From the NCBI GenBank assembly GCA_016782485.1, contig JADHYK010000005.1, forward strand, positions 1 to 36,723: 36,723 bases of DNA, written 5' to 3'. Shown here in pieces: positions 26,304 through 35,779 of this stretch (position 1 is its first letter; each line of letters starts with the position of its first letter). The notes under the pieces were generated by a model. It was given only the letters and a program-made list of their open reading frames with translations. It made no database searches and was not told the DNA's origin. A program made the translations under genes and the position numbers. Origin of the DNA: Candidatus Omnitrophota bacterium. Its GTDB lineage: Bacteria; Omnitrophota; Gorgyraeia; Gygaellales; Profunditerraquicolaceae.

Positions 26304-28130
26304 TTACCATTCGAATTTTACCCCCCCTTTAATCCATCTGCCGGGTAAAATAACCCCTGAGATTTCGCTGTATTTGGTATTGGTGAAATTATCCACTTTC
26401 ACAAACGGCTCAAAGCTAAAGTTGTTTTTTGTTATGTTTTTGGCTAAATAAAGGCCCCCTACAAAGTAAGTCTCCCCGTAATACCTCTGATTGTAAGATA
26501 ACTGCCAGTCAACCCTTAAGCCCAGAAGCGATGAGTATATATCCAGGAGTAATTGGTGCTTCAAGGCATCCAGGGCATATTTAGAAAAAAATCCGCTGCT
26601 CTTTTTGTCGACATCAATATAGGTGTAGGAGAGCATAAGTTTCTGCGGATTCATAATCTTAAAACTTGTCTGCGGGCTCCAGCCGGTTATGAACTCTGCG
26701 CCGCGAAAGTCAACCCTCCCTAAATTCGTCGCCGTCCAGGGGTCCTGCTCTGAAGTGCGCGTCCAGTCTATCAGGTTATAGCCCCGGCGCATAAACCCGT
26801 CTATGCTCAGCTGGAATCCTCCCTCCCTGAAATCCAGCCCCAGCTTGAAATTATCGCCGTGCTCAACCTCAAGGCCTGAATTTCCCTTATTGGCGGCGGT
26901 ATCATAATACAGTTCGGTAAAACTGGGGATGCGGAACGAACGGTTAACCGAGCCGTTTATTTTTAACCTGTTGTCTATGATTGCATAACCAAGGCCGAAA
27001 TTATACGACCCCTGCCACCCCCATTTCCGGTAATGGTCTAATCTTACCCGGCAATCCGCATCTAACTTAAACGGTAACTGCGGGATGAGCCCTAAGGAAA
27101 AGGCTTCATAGGAAATATTATGTTTGCCCAAATTCGTAGAATTGATCTCCTCCCGGTCTAAATCCAGGCCCAGAATAACCTCCCCTGCTTTCGTGGGCGC
27201 ATTCAGGCGCGAGGCAAGGCCGTAAAGATAAGTAGTATGGTAATTGACCGAGACGGGATTATTCCTGTTTAGTATAAATTTATCCCGATGTCTCCTGAAG
27301 AAAAGATTATTCTTAAAGGTGCCGATATTTAATTGATTATCCAGGCCGCTCTTGAAGAACAAAGTCTCGGTATGCTCCTCTTCTTCGGGAAAGAGGTTGG
27401 AGTAAAAGCTGTCTGCCCCGAAATCCTTCTTCTGGTAGCCGAAGAGAAAATCCAGGAGAGAACTGCTCAGCTCTTTATTCAGGCAGAGCGAGGTGGTATA
27501 GTACTGGAAATCCGTATTCGGCCGGGCGGCCTTGGATACCTTATGCTCATAGGAAACCCTTGCTGACAGAATCCGTTCAGGCACGGTCAGAGAAAATGAC
27601 TCGCCGTATAGGGCATGCTGCCCGAAAACAGCGCCTACCTTCAGGCTCTGCTTTGTCGGTTTTTTGACCACGAAATTCGTGCTTCCGGCAAAGGCGCCGG
27701 ATCCGTATAAAGAAGAATCGCCGTCCTTGATTACCTCCAACCTCTCAATGTCGTATATGGTCAAGGGTATATCCAGGTTATGATGGCCGGTCTGAGGGTC
27801 ATTTACCTTTATGCCGTCAATAAGCACTGCTACCTGCTCGTAAGTAGAGCCCCTTAACGACAGGTCTCCCTGGATACCGCTGGTGCCGCGGTAACGCAGG
27901 TCCAACCCGGCAATATCTCCCAATAAATCCACCAAAGAATCGGGATTTTTCATTTTTATCTCCCGGGAGTTCAGGACCTGGGCGGAATAGACCCTCTTTG
28001 CCGCACTCGGCCCCAGGGAATCCGTGCCGGGAGTAACGACAATTCTTTCCAGCCTGCGTTCTTCTCCAGCGAAGGCAAAGCAATAAGCAGACATAATAAT
28101 GCCGATCAATATAATAAAAGCCTTTTTCAT
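26304..28130 (-). CDS. TonB-dependent outer-membrane receptor
   Basis: Signal peptide; plug domain DLLGDIAGLDLRYRGTSGIQGDLSLRGSTYEQVAVLIDGIKVNDPQTGHHNLDIP; beta-barrel and C-terminal aromatic residue (VKFEW). Confidence 0.92.
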   Translation of the reverse strand: MKKAFIILIGIIMSAYCFAFAGEERRLERIVVTPGTDSLGPSAAKRVYSAQVLNSREIKMKNPDSLVDLLGDIAGLDLRYRGTSGIQGDLSLRGSTYEQVAVLIDGIKVNDPQTGHHNLDIPLTIYDIERLEVIKDGDSSLYGSGAFAGSTNFVVKKPTKQSLKVGAVFGQHALYGESFSLTVPERILSARVSYEHKVSKAARPNTDFQYYTTSLCLNKELSSSLLDFLFGYQKKDFGADSFYSNLFPEEEEHTETLFFKSGLDNQLNIGTFKNNLFFRRHRDKFILNRNNPVSVNYHTTYLYGLASRLNAPTKAGEVILGLDLDREEINSTNLGKHNISYEAFSLGLIPQLPFKLDADCRVRLDHYRKWGWQGSYNFGLGYAIIDNRLKINGSVNRSFRIPSFTELYYDTAANKGNSGLEVEHGDNFKLGLDFREGGFQLSIDGFMRRGYNLIDWTRTSEQDPWTATNLGRVDFRGAEFITGWSPQTSFKIMNPQKLMLSYTYIDVDKKSSGFFSKYALDALKHQLLLDIYSSLLGLRVDWQLSYNQRYYGETYFVGGLYLAKNITKNNFSFEPFVKVDNFTNTKYSEISGVILPGRWIKGGVKFEW

Positions 28131-28136
28131 ATAACA

Positions 28137-28169
28137 AAAACCCCGCAACTTATTCTATAGGCTGCGGGG
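28137..28169 (-). terminator. Rho-independent terminator
   Basis: Minus strand CCCCGCAGCCTATAGAATAAGTTGCGGGGTTTTT. Confidence 0.72.
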
Positions 28170-28179
28170 CAATTGTCAA
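28152..28179 (-). promoter_or_regulatory. Putative promoter of the TonB receptor overlapping the terminator
   Basis: Minus strand TTGACA, 16-nt spacer, TAGAAT; the -10 lies in the terminator loop. Confidence 0.5.
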
Positions 28180-28212
28180 CCAAAATTACTCTCTTAGTTT
28201 ACATTATCCTCT

Positions 28213-29352
28213 CTAAAACCTCCCCTCTTTCCTCATCTTCCTCAGGACGGGGTCGAAGTTCAGCGGGCTAAAAAGACCGCCTAGGATTTTCAGGAAAGGG
28301 TTGATTAGCCTGCTGCGGTGCCTGGCATACATATAAAGCGGGATGAATTTAAAGCCCAGCCTTCTCTTCGGCTCATAATTGGTTACGCCCATCTCATAGG
28401 TCTTTATTTTGTTTTCTATGCACCAGTTGAATAAATCCCGGATTTTTATAAAATAAAGGTGGCATTGATAGGCGAACGAATAATCAAAACCCAGATAAAT
28501 ATCTAGAAAATACTCCCCCGAAAGAAGGCAGAGGGCAAATCCCACCAGCTTATTATCAATCCGCCAGAGAAAATATCTGGCTTTTTCCGGCATATTCTCG
28601 GAGACGGCCCGGAAGAATTCCATCGGGGCTATTTCGAACCCCATCTCCTGCCTATTTACCGTCTGAAGGTAAAGATCGTAAACCTGCGCCAGCTCTTCAT
28701 GATCGAGCCCGGGCTTAACCTGCATTTTAATCTCGAACCCAGAGCGGTCTACTTTTCTAAACTTTCTCCTTAAATCATACCGGGAGGCCGCGCTTAAGCC
28801 GAGAAGGTGCTCCTGGAAACTTGAAAAATTTATCTCCATGACAGTGGTCGGCAGGCTCTCTATCTTAAAAAAACCTCTCTTTAATAACGGATCAAGCAGC
28901 GGTACATAATCGGAATCAAAATCTCTAAAGGCAATCACCCTGGCGCCTTCTTCTTCTGCTATTTGAGACATCGCCCTGCTGACCGATTCGATTACCTCCT
29001 TCTGGATATCCTTGTTCAAGAAACCTAACCTGCCGCGGTCCATAGGCAGGCCGCAGAGCAGGGCCCTGATATTAAAAACAGAGGGGAAGAATTTTTTGAT
29101 CAGGTTGACAATCTGCCTCGCCGCCCCTTGAACACCGGCGTCCATAGGAAAATCCATCAGAAAACAGGGGGCTGCCCCGATAAGCGAATTATTATCGTAG
29201 GCCAGGATATACCTGAACCGAAACTGTGCGAAATTCGATCCCTCAAGCGACTTAAAAAAATAGTAGTCCTCTAAAACATCGGGAAAAACGCTGTTCCATT
29301 CCCGGGGAGAAATTTCCGCGATTCTGTTAAAAACCTTGGTTTCAACAGCCAA
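28213..29352 (-). CDS. GNAT-fold protein (peptidogalycan biosynthesis/FemAB-like)
   Basis: FSSFQEHLLGLSAASRYDLRRKFRKVDRSGFEIKM; EMGFEIAPMEFFRAVSE; KLVGFALCLLSGEYFLDIYLGFDY. Confidence 0.75.
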   Translation of the reverse strand: MAVETKVFNRIAEISPREWNSVFPDVLEDYYFFKSLEGSNFAQFRFRYILAYDNNSLIGAAPCFLMDFPMDAGVQGAARQIVNLIKKFFPSVFNIRALLCGLPMDRGRLGFLNKDIQKEVIESVSRAMSQIAEEEGARVIAFRDFDSDYVPLLDPLLKRGFFKIESLPTTVMEINFSSFQEHLLGLSAASRYDLRRKFRKVDRSGFEIKMQVKPGLDHEELAQVYDLYLQTVNRQEMGFEIAPMEFFRAVSENMPEKARYFLWRIDNKLVGFALCLLSGEYFLDIYLGFDYSFAYQCHLYFIKIRDLFNWCIENKIKTYEMGVTNYEPKRRLGFKFIPLYMYARHRSRLINPFLKILGGLFSPLNFDPVLRKMRKEGRF

Positions 29353-29367
29353 TTAGCTCGTCCTTTT

Positions 29368-30330
29368 TTACCGGCAATGCACGACATCGCCAGCCATGAC
29401 CTTCTCCATTGTGCCGGAGTCTGTCCTGATTAAAAGCCCTCCGTCGCTGTCTATATCAACCGCCTGCCCCTCGACATAATCCTTCTGGTAATGCACCTTT
29501 ACCCTTCTGCCCAGAGTAACGCTGTACTGGCGCCACTTCTCAATAATGGGAGTAGCGCCTTTTTTCTGAAAAACTGAATAATTCTCCTCTATTTTAAGCA
29601 ATATCTCCTGCAAGAGGCCTACGCGGCTTAGCTCTTCCTTATTTTCTGCCTTTAAGGAAGTAGCCCCTTCCGTCAGGCTTTTCTTCTCATTGTTTACGTT
29701 TAAGCCGATTCCGATAACCACGAATTTAATCCTGTCCATTTCGGCATTCAATTCGGTCAATATCCCGCCCAATTTTTTATCGCGCATCAGTATATCGTTG
29801 GGCCATTTGATTCTCGGCTCTAAGCCGCAGATTGCCTTGACCGCTTCGCAGATCCCTATCGCAGTAAGCAGCGTCAGGATCGATGCCTGGAGAGGAAGGA
29901 TTTTGGGGCGAAGTATTAAAGAGGCGTATATGCCTTTATATTTAGGCGAAAACCATTCCCGGCTTAATCTCCCCCTGCCCTTTCTCTGGGATTCTGCCAC
30001 CACCAGTGTGCCCTCGCCGGCACCCTGCACGCCCAATTGCATAGCCACATTCATCGTCGAGCCCAGCTCTTCGAAATAATGAACTTGGCTGCCCAGAAAC
30101 TTAGTGCGCAAAGCGCGCTTTATTTCAAAGGCAAAAAGCCTATCCGGCGAAGAAATCAGCCGGTACCCCAGGTGCGGCACGGCAACAATATCATATCCCT
30201 TATCCTTTAACTCCTGAATATGCTTCCATAATGCCTGCCTGCTTATCCCTAAGCGTTCGCTCATAGCGTCGCCGGAAATATAGGCCTGCTTCTTCTTCAA
30301 AAAATCAATTATTTTTTCCTGTATAATCAT
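29368..30330 (-). CDS. birA: Biotin--[acetyl-CoA-carboxylase] ligase with N-terminal HTH (BirA)
   Basis: HTH ISGDAMSERLGISRQALWKHIQEL; ESQRKGRGRLSREWFSP; IKWPNDILMRDKKLGGIL. Confidence 0.94.
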   Translation of the reverse strand: MIIQEKIIDFLKKKQAYISGDAMSERLGISRQALWKHIQELKDKGYDIVAVPHLGYRLISSPDRLFAFEIKRALRTKFLGSQVHYFEELGSTMNVAMQLGVQGAGEGTLVVAESQRKGRGRLSREWFSPKYKGIYASLILRPKILPLQASILTLLTAIGICEAVKAICGLEPRIKWPNDILMRDKKLGGILTELNAEMDRIKFVVIGIGLNVNNEKKSLTEGATSLKAENKEELSRVGLLQEILLKIEENYSVFQKKGATPIIEKWRQYSVTLGRRVKVHYQKDYVEGQAVDIDSDGGLLIRTDSGTMEKVMAGDVVHCR

Positions 30331-31493
30331 TTCTTATCATATAGGGGGGACATTGCGCGCAGCTTTTTAACGATTTTGGGAAGGGTCTCCAGCAGGTAGT
30401 CGATATCGGCTTCTTTTGTCCATCTGCCCAGCGTAATCCTTAATGAACCGTGCGCGATTTCATGGGGCAGCCCGATAGCCAAGAGCACATGCGAGGGCTC
30501 TAAAGAAGTGGAGGTGCAGGCAGAGCCGGTAGAGCAGGCAATCCCTGCCAGGTCAAGGTTAAGCAGGATAGACTCGCCTTCGATATATTTTATAGAGAAG
30601 TTTGCGTTATTAGGAAGCCTGCGTAATGCGTGCCCGTTAAGGCGAGTCTCGGATATCTTCCGGGGGACCTCCCTGATTAATCTATCGCGTAAAGAGGACT
30701 GAAACTTCGCCTCCTGGCCCATATTTTCCCGGCACAATTCTATTGCCTTGGCCATGCCTACAATTCCCGGCGTATTATAAGTTGAGGCGCGCCTGTTGTT
30801 TTCCTGGTCCCCGCCGTGCAAAAGGCTCTCTATGCGCGTGCCTTTCCTGACGTATAAGGCGCCTACCCCCTTGGGCCCGTAGAATTTGTGCCCGGAGAAG
30901 GATAACAGGTCGACATTTAACTCCTGGACATTCACAGGAATGTGCCCGACGGTCTGAACGGCATCGCTATGAAAACAAATGCCCTTTTCCCTGGCTATCC
31001 GGCCGATTTCGGCGATGGGCTGGATGGTGCCGATTTCATTGTTGGCATGCATAACCGAGATCAGAATTGTTTTGTCGCTAATCTCCTTGCCGATATCTTC
31101 GGGAGAGACTAATCCCTCCTTGTCCACGCCGACAAAGGTGATTTTAAAACCCATCTTTTGTAAAAAGGCGCATGTTCCGCTTACCGCGTGATGTTCAATG
31201 GCAGTGGTGATGATATGATTGCCTTTTTTCTGAAGCGCAAAGGCGACACCTTTGATTGCCAGATTATCCGATTCAGTGCCGCCGGAAGTAAAAATAATCT
31301 CTTCCTGCCGGGCGCCCAGGAATGAAGCAACTGCTGAGCGCGCATCCTCTATCGAGCTTTTTGCCTCCTGCCCCAGGGCATAAATACTTGAGGCGTTGCC
31401 GAATTTCTTAAAAAAATACGGCTGCATCGCTTTTGATACCCGGGGGTCAGTGGGGGTAGTGGCCGCATAATCTAAATATACGCATTTTCCCAT
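30327..31493 (-). CDS. Cysteine desulfurase (NifS/IscS family)
   Basis: YLDYAATTPTDPRV; SFSGHKFYGPKGVGALYVR; ACSTGSACTS. Confidence 0.95.
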   Translation of the reverse strand: MGKCVYLDYAATTPTDPRVSKAMQPYFFKKFGNASSIYALGQEAKSSIEDARSAVASFLGARQEEIIFTSGGTESDNLAIKGVAFALQKKGNHIITTAIEHHAVSGTCAFLQKMGFKITFVGVDKEGLVSPEDIGKEISDKTILISVMHANNEIGTIQPIAEIGRIAREKGICFHSDAVQTVGHIPVNVQELNVDLLSFSGHKFYGPKGVGALYVRKGTRIESLLHGGDQENNRRASTYNTPGIVGMAKAIELCRENMGQEAKFQSSLRDRLIREVPRKISETRLNGHALRRLPNNANFSIKYIEGESILLNLDLAGIACSTGSACTSTSLEPSHVLLAIGLPHEIAHGSLRITLGRWTKEADIDYLLETLPKIVKKLRAMSPLYDKK

Positions 31494-31497
31494 ATTG

Positions 31498-32304
31498 CTA
31501 CCTCATCAGGCCTGTGTTCATGTTTCCGCTGCGATAACCCTCTAAATCCAAAGTGATACAATTATATCCTAATTTTTTTAATCTGTCGACTATTTGATTA
31601 CTCTTTGTTATCAGGCGCGCTATATCGCTCTTTGAGACCTCTATCCGGCAATAATTATCGTAATCCCTTACCCTGACCTGCCTGAACCCCATTTTTTTTA
31701 TAATAATTTCCGCCCGGTTAATGCGCTTTAATAATTGCGCAGAGATTTTTCTGCCGTAGGGGATGCGTGATGCCAGGCAGGCCAGGGCCGGCTTGTCCCA
31801 GGTCTTAAGCCCAAGATTTTTACTTAAGCTGCGGATCTCCTGCTTGGTAAGGCCTGCCTCTGCCAGCGGTGAACGTACCTTAAACCTTTCTTTAGCTATA
31901 TTGCCGGGCCTGAAGTCAGAGGCATCGGAAATATTACTGGCATCCGCCACAAAATTAAAATTAAGCTGCGCGGCAATTTTTTTTAACCTGCCGAAGAGCT
32001 CTTTTTTGCAAAAATAACAGCGGTCAGGCGGATTACTGACGAAGCGGCGGTCCCTTAATTCATCTGTCCTGATTATTTTATGCCTGACCCCTAAACGCCT
32101 GGACATGGCTTTAGCAAAAGTGAATTCTTCTTTAGGATAGGTGGCTGAATCCGCGGTCACCGCCAGGAGTTTGTCTTTCGGCAGTATATCCGAGGCAATT
32201 TTCAAAAGGAAACTGCTGTCTGTCCCCCCTGAAAAAGCAACCAGGCAGGAATGCATGCCTGAAATAATTTTCTTTAGTCTGGTTAATTTTTTTTGCAGGG
32301 CCAT
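31498..32304 (-). CDS. larE: ATP-dependent sacrificial sulfur transferase LarE
   Basis: CLVAFSGGTDSSFLLKIA; DRCYFCKKELFGRL; KPALACLASRIPYG. Confidence 0.9.
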   Translation of the reverse strand: MALQKKLTRLKKIISGMHSCLVAFSGGTDSSFLLKIASDILPKDKLLAVTADSATYPKEEFTFAKAMSRRLGVRHKIIRTDELRDRRFVSNPPDRCYFCKKELFGRLKKIAAQLNFNFVADASNISDASDFRPGNIAKERFKVRSPLAEAGLTKQEIRSLSKNLGLKTWDKPALACLASRIPYGRKISAQLLKRINRAEIIIKKMGFRQVRVRDYDNYCRIEVSKSDIARLITKSNQIVDRLKKLGYNCITLDLEGYRSGNMNTGLMR

Positions 32305-32307
32305 CTT

Positions 32308-32715
32308 TTAGAAATGCACTTCCATAGCGCGGGTGGGGCAGATTTTAACGCAGAGCTCGCAGGCGATACATTTATCATTATAAAAATGGACCTTACGAGT
32401 TTTGGGGTCAACCACCAGGGCCTCGGTAGGACAGATCGGAACACATACCCCGCAATCAGTGCATTTGATGTCGTTACGCGTTACATCCTGGCTTAGGGGC
32501 TGAATCTTTACCCCGCAGGACTTCAAATACTCAATACCTCTATTGAAATTCTCCTTTTTGCCCGATAGCTCCAGAACCATCAGTCCCTCTTCCTGCGGAG
32601 TAACATGCGCTTTTAGGATATTGAACTTTAAATCAAAATCCTTTACCAGTTTATAGACGATCGGCTGGTCCACCATCCGGCGGGGAAAGTGTAAAACTAT
32701 TTTTTGGGAAGTCAT
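32308..32715 (-). CDS. NIL-domain plus 4Fe-4S ferredoxin
   Basis: N-terminal NIL region (KIVLHFPRRMVDQPIVYKLVKDFDLKFNILKAHVTP); CTDCGVCVPICPTEAL and CIACELCVKICPTRAM. Confidence 0.9.
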   Translation of the reverse strand: MTSQKIVLHFPRRMVDQPIVYKLVKDFDLKFNILKAHVTPQEEGLMVLELSGKKENFNRGIEYLKSCGVKIQPLSQDVTRNDIKCTDCGVCVPICPTEALVVDPKTRKVHFYNDKCIACELCVKICPTRAMEVHF

Positions 32716-32730
32716 CTTTTCTCCTTCTAT

Positions 32731-33942
32731 TTATATAATCGGCCTTTCCTTAAGCGGTTTAAAAGCATACCCTGACTCAGCGCCCGGCAATGGTGCCACC
32801 GGTTCACTCAGGAGAAAATCCCCTTTCTTAATCCAGGACTTTAACTCCTCGGAAATTTCGCGCGCCTTGGAGTAACTGGAGAGGTTACCCGTAGCCACCT
32901 GTTTACCCTGAACAGCAATCTTGCCGGATTTTAACTGGGCATAATTAACCTCGCCTAAAGAACCGGATATGCCCTGCGGATAACTGGAGCTATAATCCAC
33001 AATCTGGGCATATATCTCCTCGTCGGAAATAGCGGCGAATTTAATCGCCTGTTCATCCAAGACAGGTATAGGAACGCCCATGCCTACTATTAAACTCACA
33101 CCGTAACCTAACATGCTGGTACCCACCAGCCATTCCGGCTTCATCTGTTTTAAGTCCCCGATTACGGCAATCGTGCCTGCAGGGGATTTCGGGATGCCGT
33201 TTTCACCTCTGGGGGCTACCGGATTATGCTGGGTGCCCTGCCAGGCAACGTAACCAATCCCTCCCCCTAAGAATATCTTTGTCCCGATGCCGATTGTCCT
33301 GTAATATGGGTCCTTTAAAAGCGGGGAAAGCTGCCCTGCCGAACAATAGTTGGCATTACCCAGGTTGGGCTTTAAGGTACCCATATAGGTATGGATACTC
33401 TTATCCGATAAATTAACCGCGACATTATAATTCTGGTAACAGTTGCGCATATTAAACAATACCGCTTCATTTAAATCCCTTATATTAACTAAAGTTTCCA
33501 GCTTCCTGCGCGGATAGCAATCCGTGCCATAGGTAGTGGCCACCAGCCGGATATCCTTGCCGGCAACTATTTCGTTGATTACATGCCCGCCGCCGTATTT
33601 AAATTCACCCGGATAGACTTTATTGCGCGGGTCATCATCAGGCACGGCGGTTGCACCCAGATAAATATCCACTGCCGCAAAACCGGCATAAACCAGCACA
33701 TCGTTAAGAGTACAGGTCCCCCCGCCTAATTTTATCTTGGGCTTGGAATGGCCGATATTAAAATATGCTCCGGAAGAACACATCGGGCCAAAGGTCCCGG
33801 TAGTAACCACATCCACCTCTTCGGCAGCTTTTTTAGCGCCTTTTTTGGCTACTAATTCTATTACTTCCTCGGCGGTAAGCGCAACAACTTCGCCCTTTTT
33901 AATTTTATCGTTTATCTGCTTTATGGTCCTCATTATCCTCAT
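32731..33942 (-). CDS. Homocysteine biosynthesis protein (DUF39 family)
   Basis: TTGTFGPMCSSGAYFNIGHSKPKIKLGGGTCTLNDVLVYAGFAAVDIYLGA; adjacent to NIL-ferredoxin partner. Confidence 0.9.
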   Translation of the reverse strand: MRIMRTIKQINDKIKKGEVVALTAEEVIELVAKKGAKKAAEEVDVVTTGTFGPMCSSGAYFNIGHSKPKIKLGGGTCTLNDVLVYAGFAAVDIYLGATAVPDDDPRNKVYPGEFKYGGGHVINEIVAGKDIRLVATTYGTDCYPRRKLETLVNIRDLNEAVLFNMRNCYQNYNVAVNLSDKSIHTYMGTLKPNLGNANYCSAGQLSPLLKDPYYRTIGIGTKIFLGGGIGYVAWQGTQHNPVAPRGENGIPKSPAGTIAVIGDLKQMKPEWLVGTSMLGYGVSLIVGMGVPIPVLDEQAIKFAAISDEEIYAQIVDYSSSYPQGISGSLGEVNYAQLKSGKIAVQGKQVATGNLSSYSKAREISEELKSWIKKGDFLLSEPVAPLPGAESGYAFKPLKERPII

Positions 33943-33954
33943 CCCCCTCCTAAG

Positions 33955-34179
33955 TTATAGCGCAATAACCTGCTTTACTTCAGGAACTTCTTCTTTTAAC
34001 ACCCTCTCCACACCCATCTTTAAAGTCATCGAACTCATCGGGCAGGAGCCACAGGCGCCGGTAAGTTTTAATTTTACTACGCCATCATCGCTGACATCCA
34101 CCAGCTCAATGTTACCGCCGTCAGCCATCAGCATCGGGCGGACTTTTTCCAGCGCCTTCTCCACTTTCTCTCTGATCAT
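33955..34179 (-). CDS. NifU C-terminal-domain (Nfu-type) Fe-S protein
   Basis: [23 protein letters not shown]...[23 protein letters not shown]. Confidence 0.94.
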   Translation of the reverse strand: MIREKVEKALEKVRPMLMADGGNIELVDVSDDGVVKLKLTGACGSCPMSSMTLKMGVERVLKEEVPEVKQVIAL

Positions 34180-34203
34180 TGGATCCCTCCGCTTTTATAC
34201 ATT

Positions 34204-34297
34204 CGCGGCTACAAAACCGCAGCCTTCAGGTTGCGTATGGAGTGTAGCCGCTCAGTATTCCGCTCCGGGAAACTGCAGGTTTGAAGCCCGCGGAGCT
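34204..34297. repeat. Composite palindromic intergenic repeat, including copy B of the mnmA repeat
   Basis: GCGGCTACA (34205-34213) / TGTAGCCGC (34243-34251); GCCGCTCAGTATTCCGCTCC (34247-34266) is the reverse complement of 24877-24896. Confidence 0.82.
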
Positions 34298-35224
34298 TCA
34301 TTCTTTGAATAATTCGGTACTTAAATACCGCTCTCCCGTATCCGGCAGTATTACAACAATCAACTTACCTTTATTTTCCTGCCGTGATGCCGCCTGCAGC
34401 GCTGCAAAGGCCGCCGCACCCGAAGAGATACCCGCCAATAACCCCTCTTCTCTAACCAATCTTAGGGCTGTGGCAATGGCGTCGTCATTGGATACCTGGA
34501 TTACTTCATCAATAATACCTTTATTCAGGACTTCGGGGATAAAGCCCGCGCCGATACCCTGAATCTTATGCGTACCGGGCTTTCCTCCGGACAATACCGG
34601 GGAATCTTTGGGTTCCACCGCTATTGACCTGAAGGAAGGCTTCTTTTTCTTAATCACCTCACTTATGCCGGTGATCGTACCGCCGGTCCCTACTCCCGCT
34701 ACTAAAATATCGACCTTACCATCAGTGTCGTCCCAGATTTCTCTGGCGGTAGCACGGCGATGGATTTCAGGGTTAGCTTCATTTTTAAACTGTTGCGGCA
34801 TAAAATAACCTCTTCCTTTTTGAACCAGCTCTTCTGCCTTCTTGATTGCGCCGCTCATGCCCTCTGTGCCCGCAGTTAAGATAATCTCTGCGCCGAAGGC
34901 AGTCAGTAACTTTCGACGCTCGATACTCATTGTCTCCGGCATAGTCAGAATTAATTTATACCCCTTGACGGCGCAGACAAAGGCAAGACCGATCCCCGTA
35001 TTGCCCGAGGTCGGCTCAACGATAGTCGTATCTTTTGTAATTTTCCCCTCTTTTTCCGCCTGTTCAATCATGCTCAGGCCTATCCTGTCTTTAACCGAGC
35101 CGGCGGGGTTAAAATACTCCAACTTTGCTGCCACCATGGCAGGGTTATCTTTATTGATTTTGTTCAACATCACCAAAGGAGTATTACCGATTAATTCCGT
35201 AATGTCTTTCGCGATCTTCGGCAT
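34298..35224 (-). CDS. cysK: Cysteine synthase A
   Basis: [52 protein letters not shown]. Confidence 0.95.
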   Translation of the reverse strand: MPKIAKDITELIGNTPLVMLNKINKDNPAMVAAKLEYFNPAGSVKDRIGLSMIEQAEKEGKITKDTTIVEPTSGNTGIGLAFVCAVKGYKLILTMPETMSIERRKLLTAFGAEIILTAGTEGMSGAIKKAEELVQKGRGYFMPQQFKNEANPEIHRRATAREIWDDTDGKVDILVAGVGTGGTITGISEVIKKKKPSFRSIAVEPKDSPVLSGGKPGTHKIQGIGAGFIPEVLNKGIIDEVIQVSNDDAIATALRLVREEGLLAGISSGAAAFAALQAASRQENKGKLIVVILPDTGERYLSTELFKE

Positions 35225-35239
35225 CTTAGGTCTCCCTCT

Positions 35240-35680
35240 TTAAATTTGATAACTTATTGTGCAGTCTGAATCCTCTATTTTCTTCAGCAGGTCTTCAAAG
35301 GTAATATTGTCAATAATCCCGCAGGTTGCCTTATTCACCCACTGCCAGACCTCCCTCAAAACACAGTTATAAATGCTGTTGCAGCCCTGATAGTTTTTAG
35401 ATACGCAGGCGATAGGCTCAATAGGGCCTTCAATGAAACGGATAACTTCGCCTAACTTTATCCCTGAGGGCTCTTTTGCCAGGAGATAACCACCGACCTT
35501 CCCGCGCCTGCTTTCTACGAATCCCCCTCTTTTTAAATCCAGGAGTATCTGCTCCAGGAATTTAATCGGGATATCCGCACGCTTGGCTAAATCATGGATG
35601 GTAACCGGGCTATTGCCGTAATGCCTGGCCAGGTCAAGTATGGTTTTTAAAGCGTAATCGCCCTTATAAGTTATCTTCAT
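35240..35680 (-). CDS. Rrf2-family transcriptional regulator
   Basis: MKITYKGDYALKTILDLARHYG, FLEQILLDLKRGGFVESRRGKVGGYLLAK; three clustered Cys (CVSKNYQGCNSIYNC). Confidence 0.93.
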   Translation of the reverse strand: MKITYKGDYALKTILDLARHYGNSPVTIHDLAKRADIPIKFLEQILLDLKRGGFVESRRGKVGGYLLAKEPSGIKLGEVIRFIEGPIEPIACVSKNYQGCNSIYNCVLREVWQWVNKATCGIIDNITFEDLLKKIEDSDCTISYQI

Positions 35681-35713
35681 ATGTATTCTCTATAATCCCT
35701 ATTGTATTAGTAG

Positions 35714-35741
35714 AGTATACCTAAGAAATAAAAATTGTCAA
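35714..35741 (-). promoter_or_regulatory. Sigma70-type promoter of the Rrf2/sulfur operon
   Basis: Minus strand TTGACA, 16-nt spacer, TATACT. Confidence 0.7.
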
Positions 35742-35779
35742 GTATTTTATTAATATTTTTATAAATAGGCGGGAGAGGG

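Noticed and set aside
33737-34312. 191-aa plus-strand ORF and similar long plus-strand ORFs (e.g. 2904-3278, 3344-3817, 22006-22461)
   Set aside because: Antisense to strongly supported minus-strand genes; low-complexity Ser/Thr/Pro-rich shadow translations with no recognisable domain.
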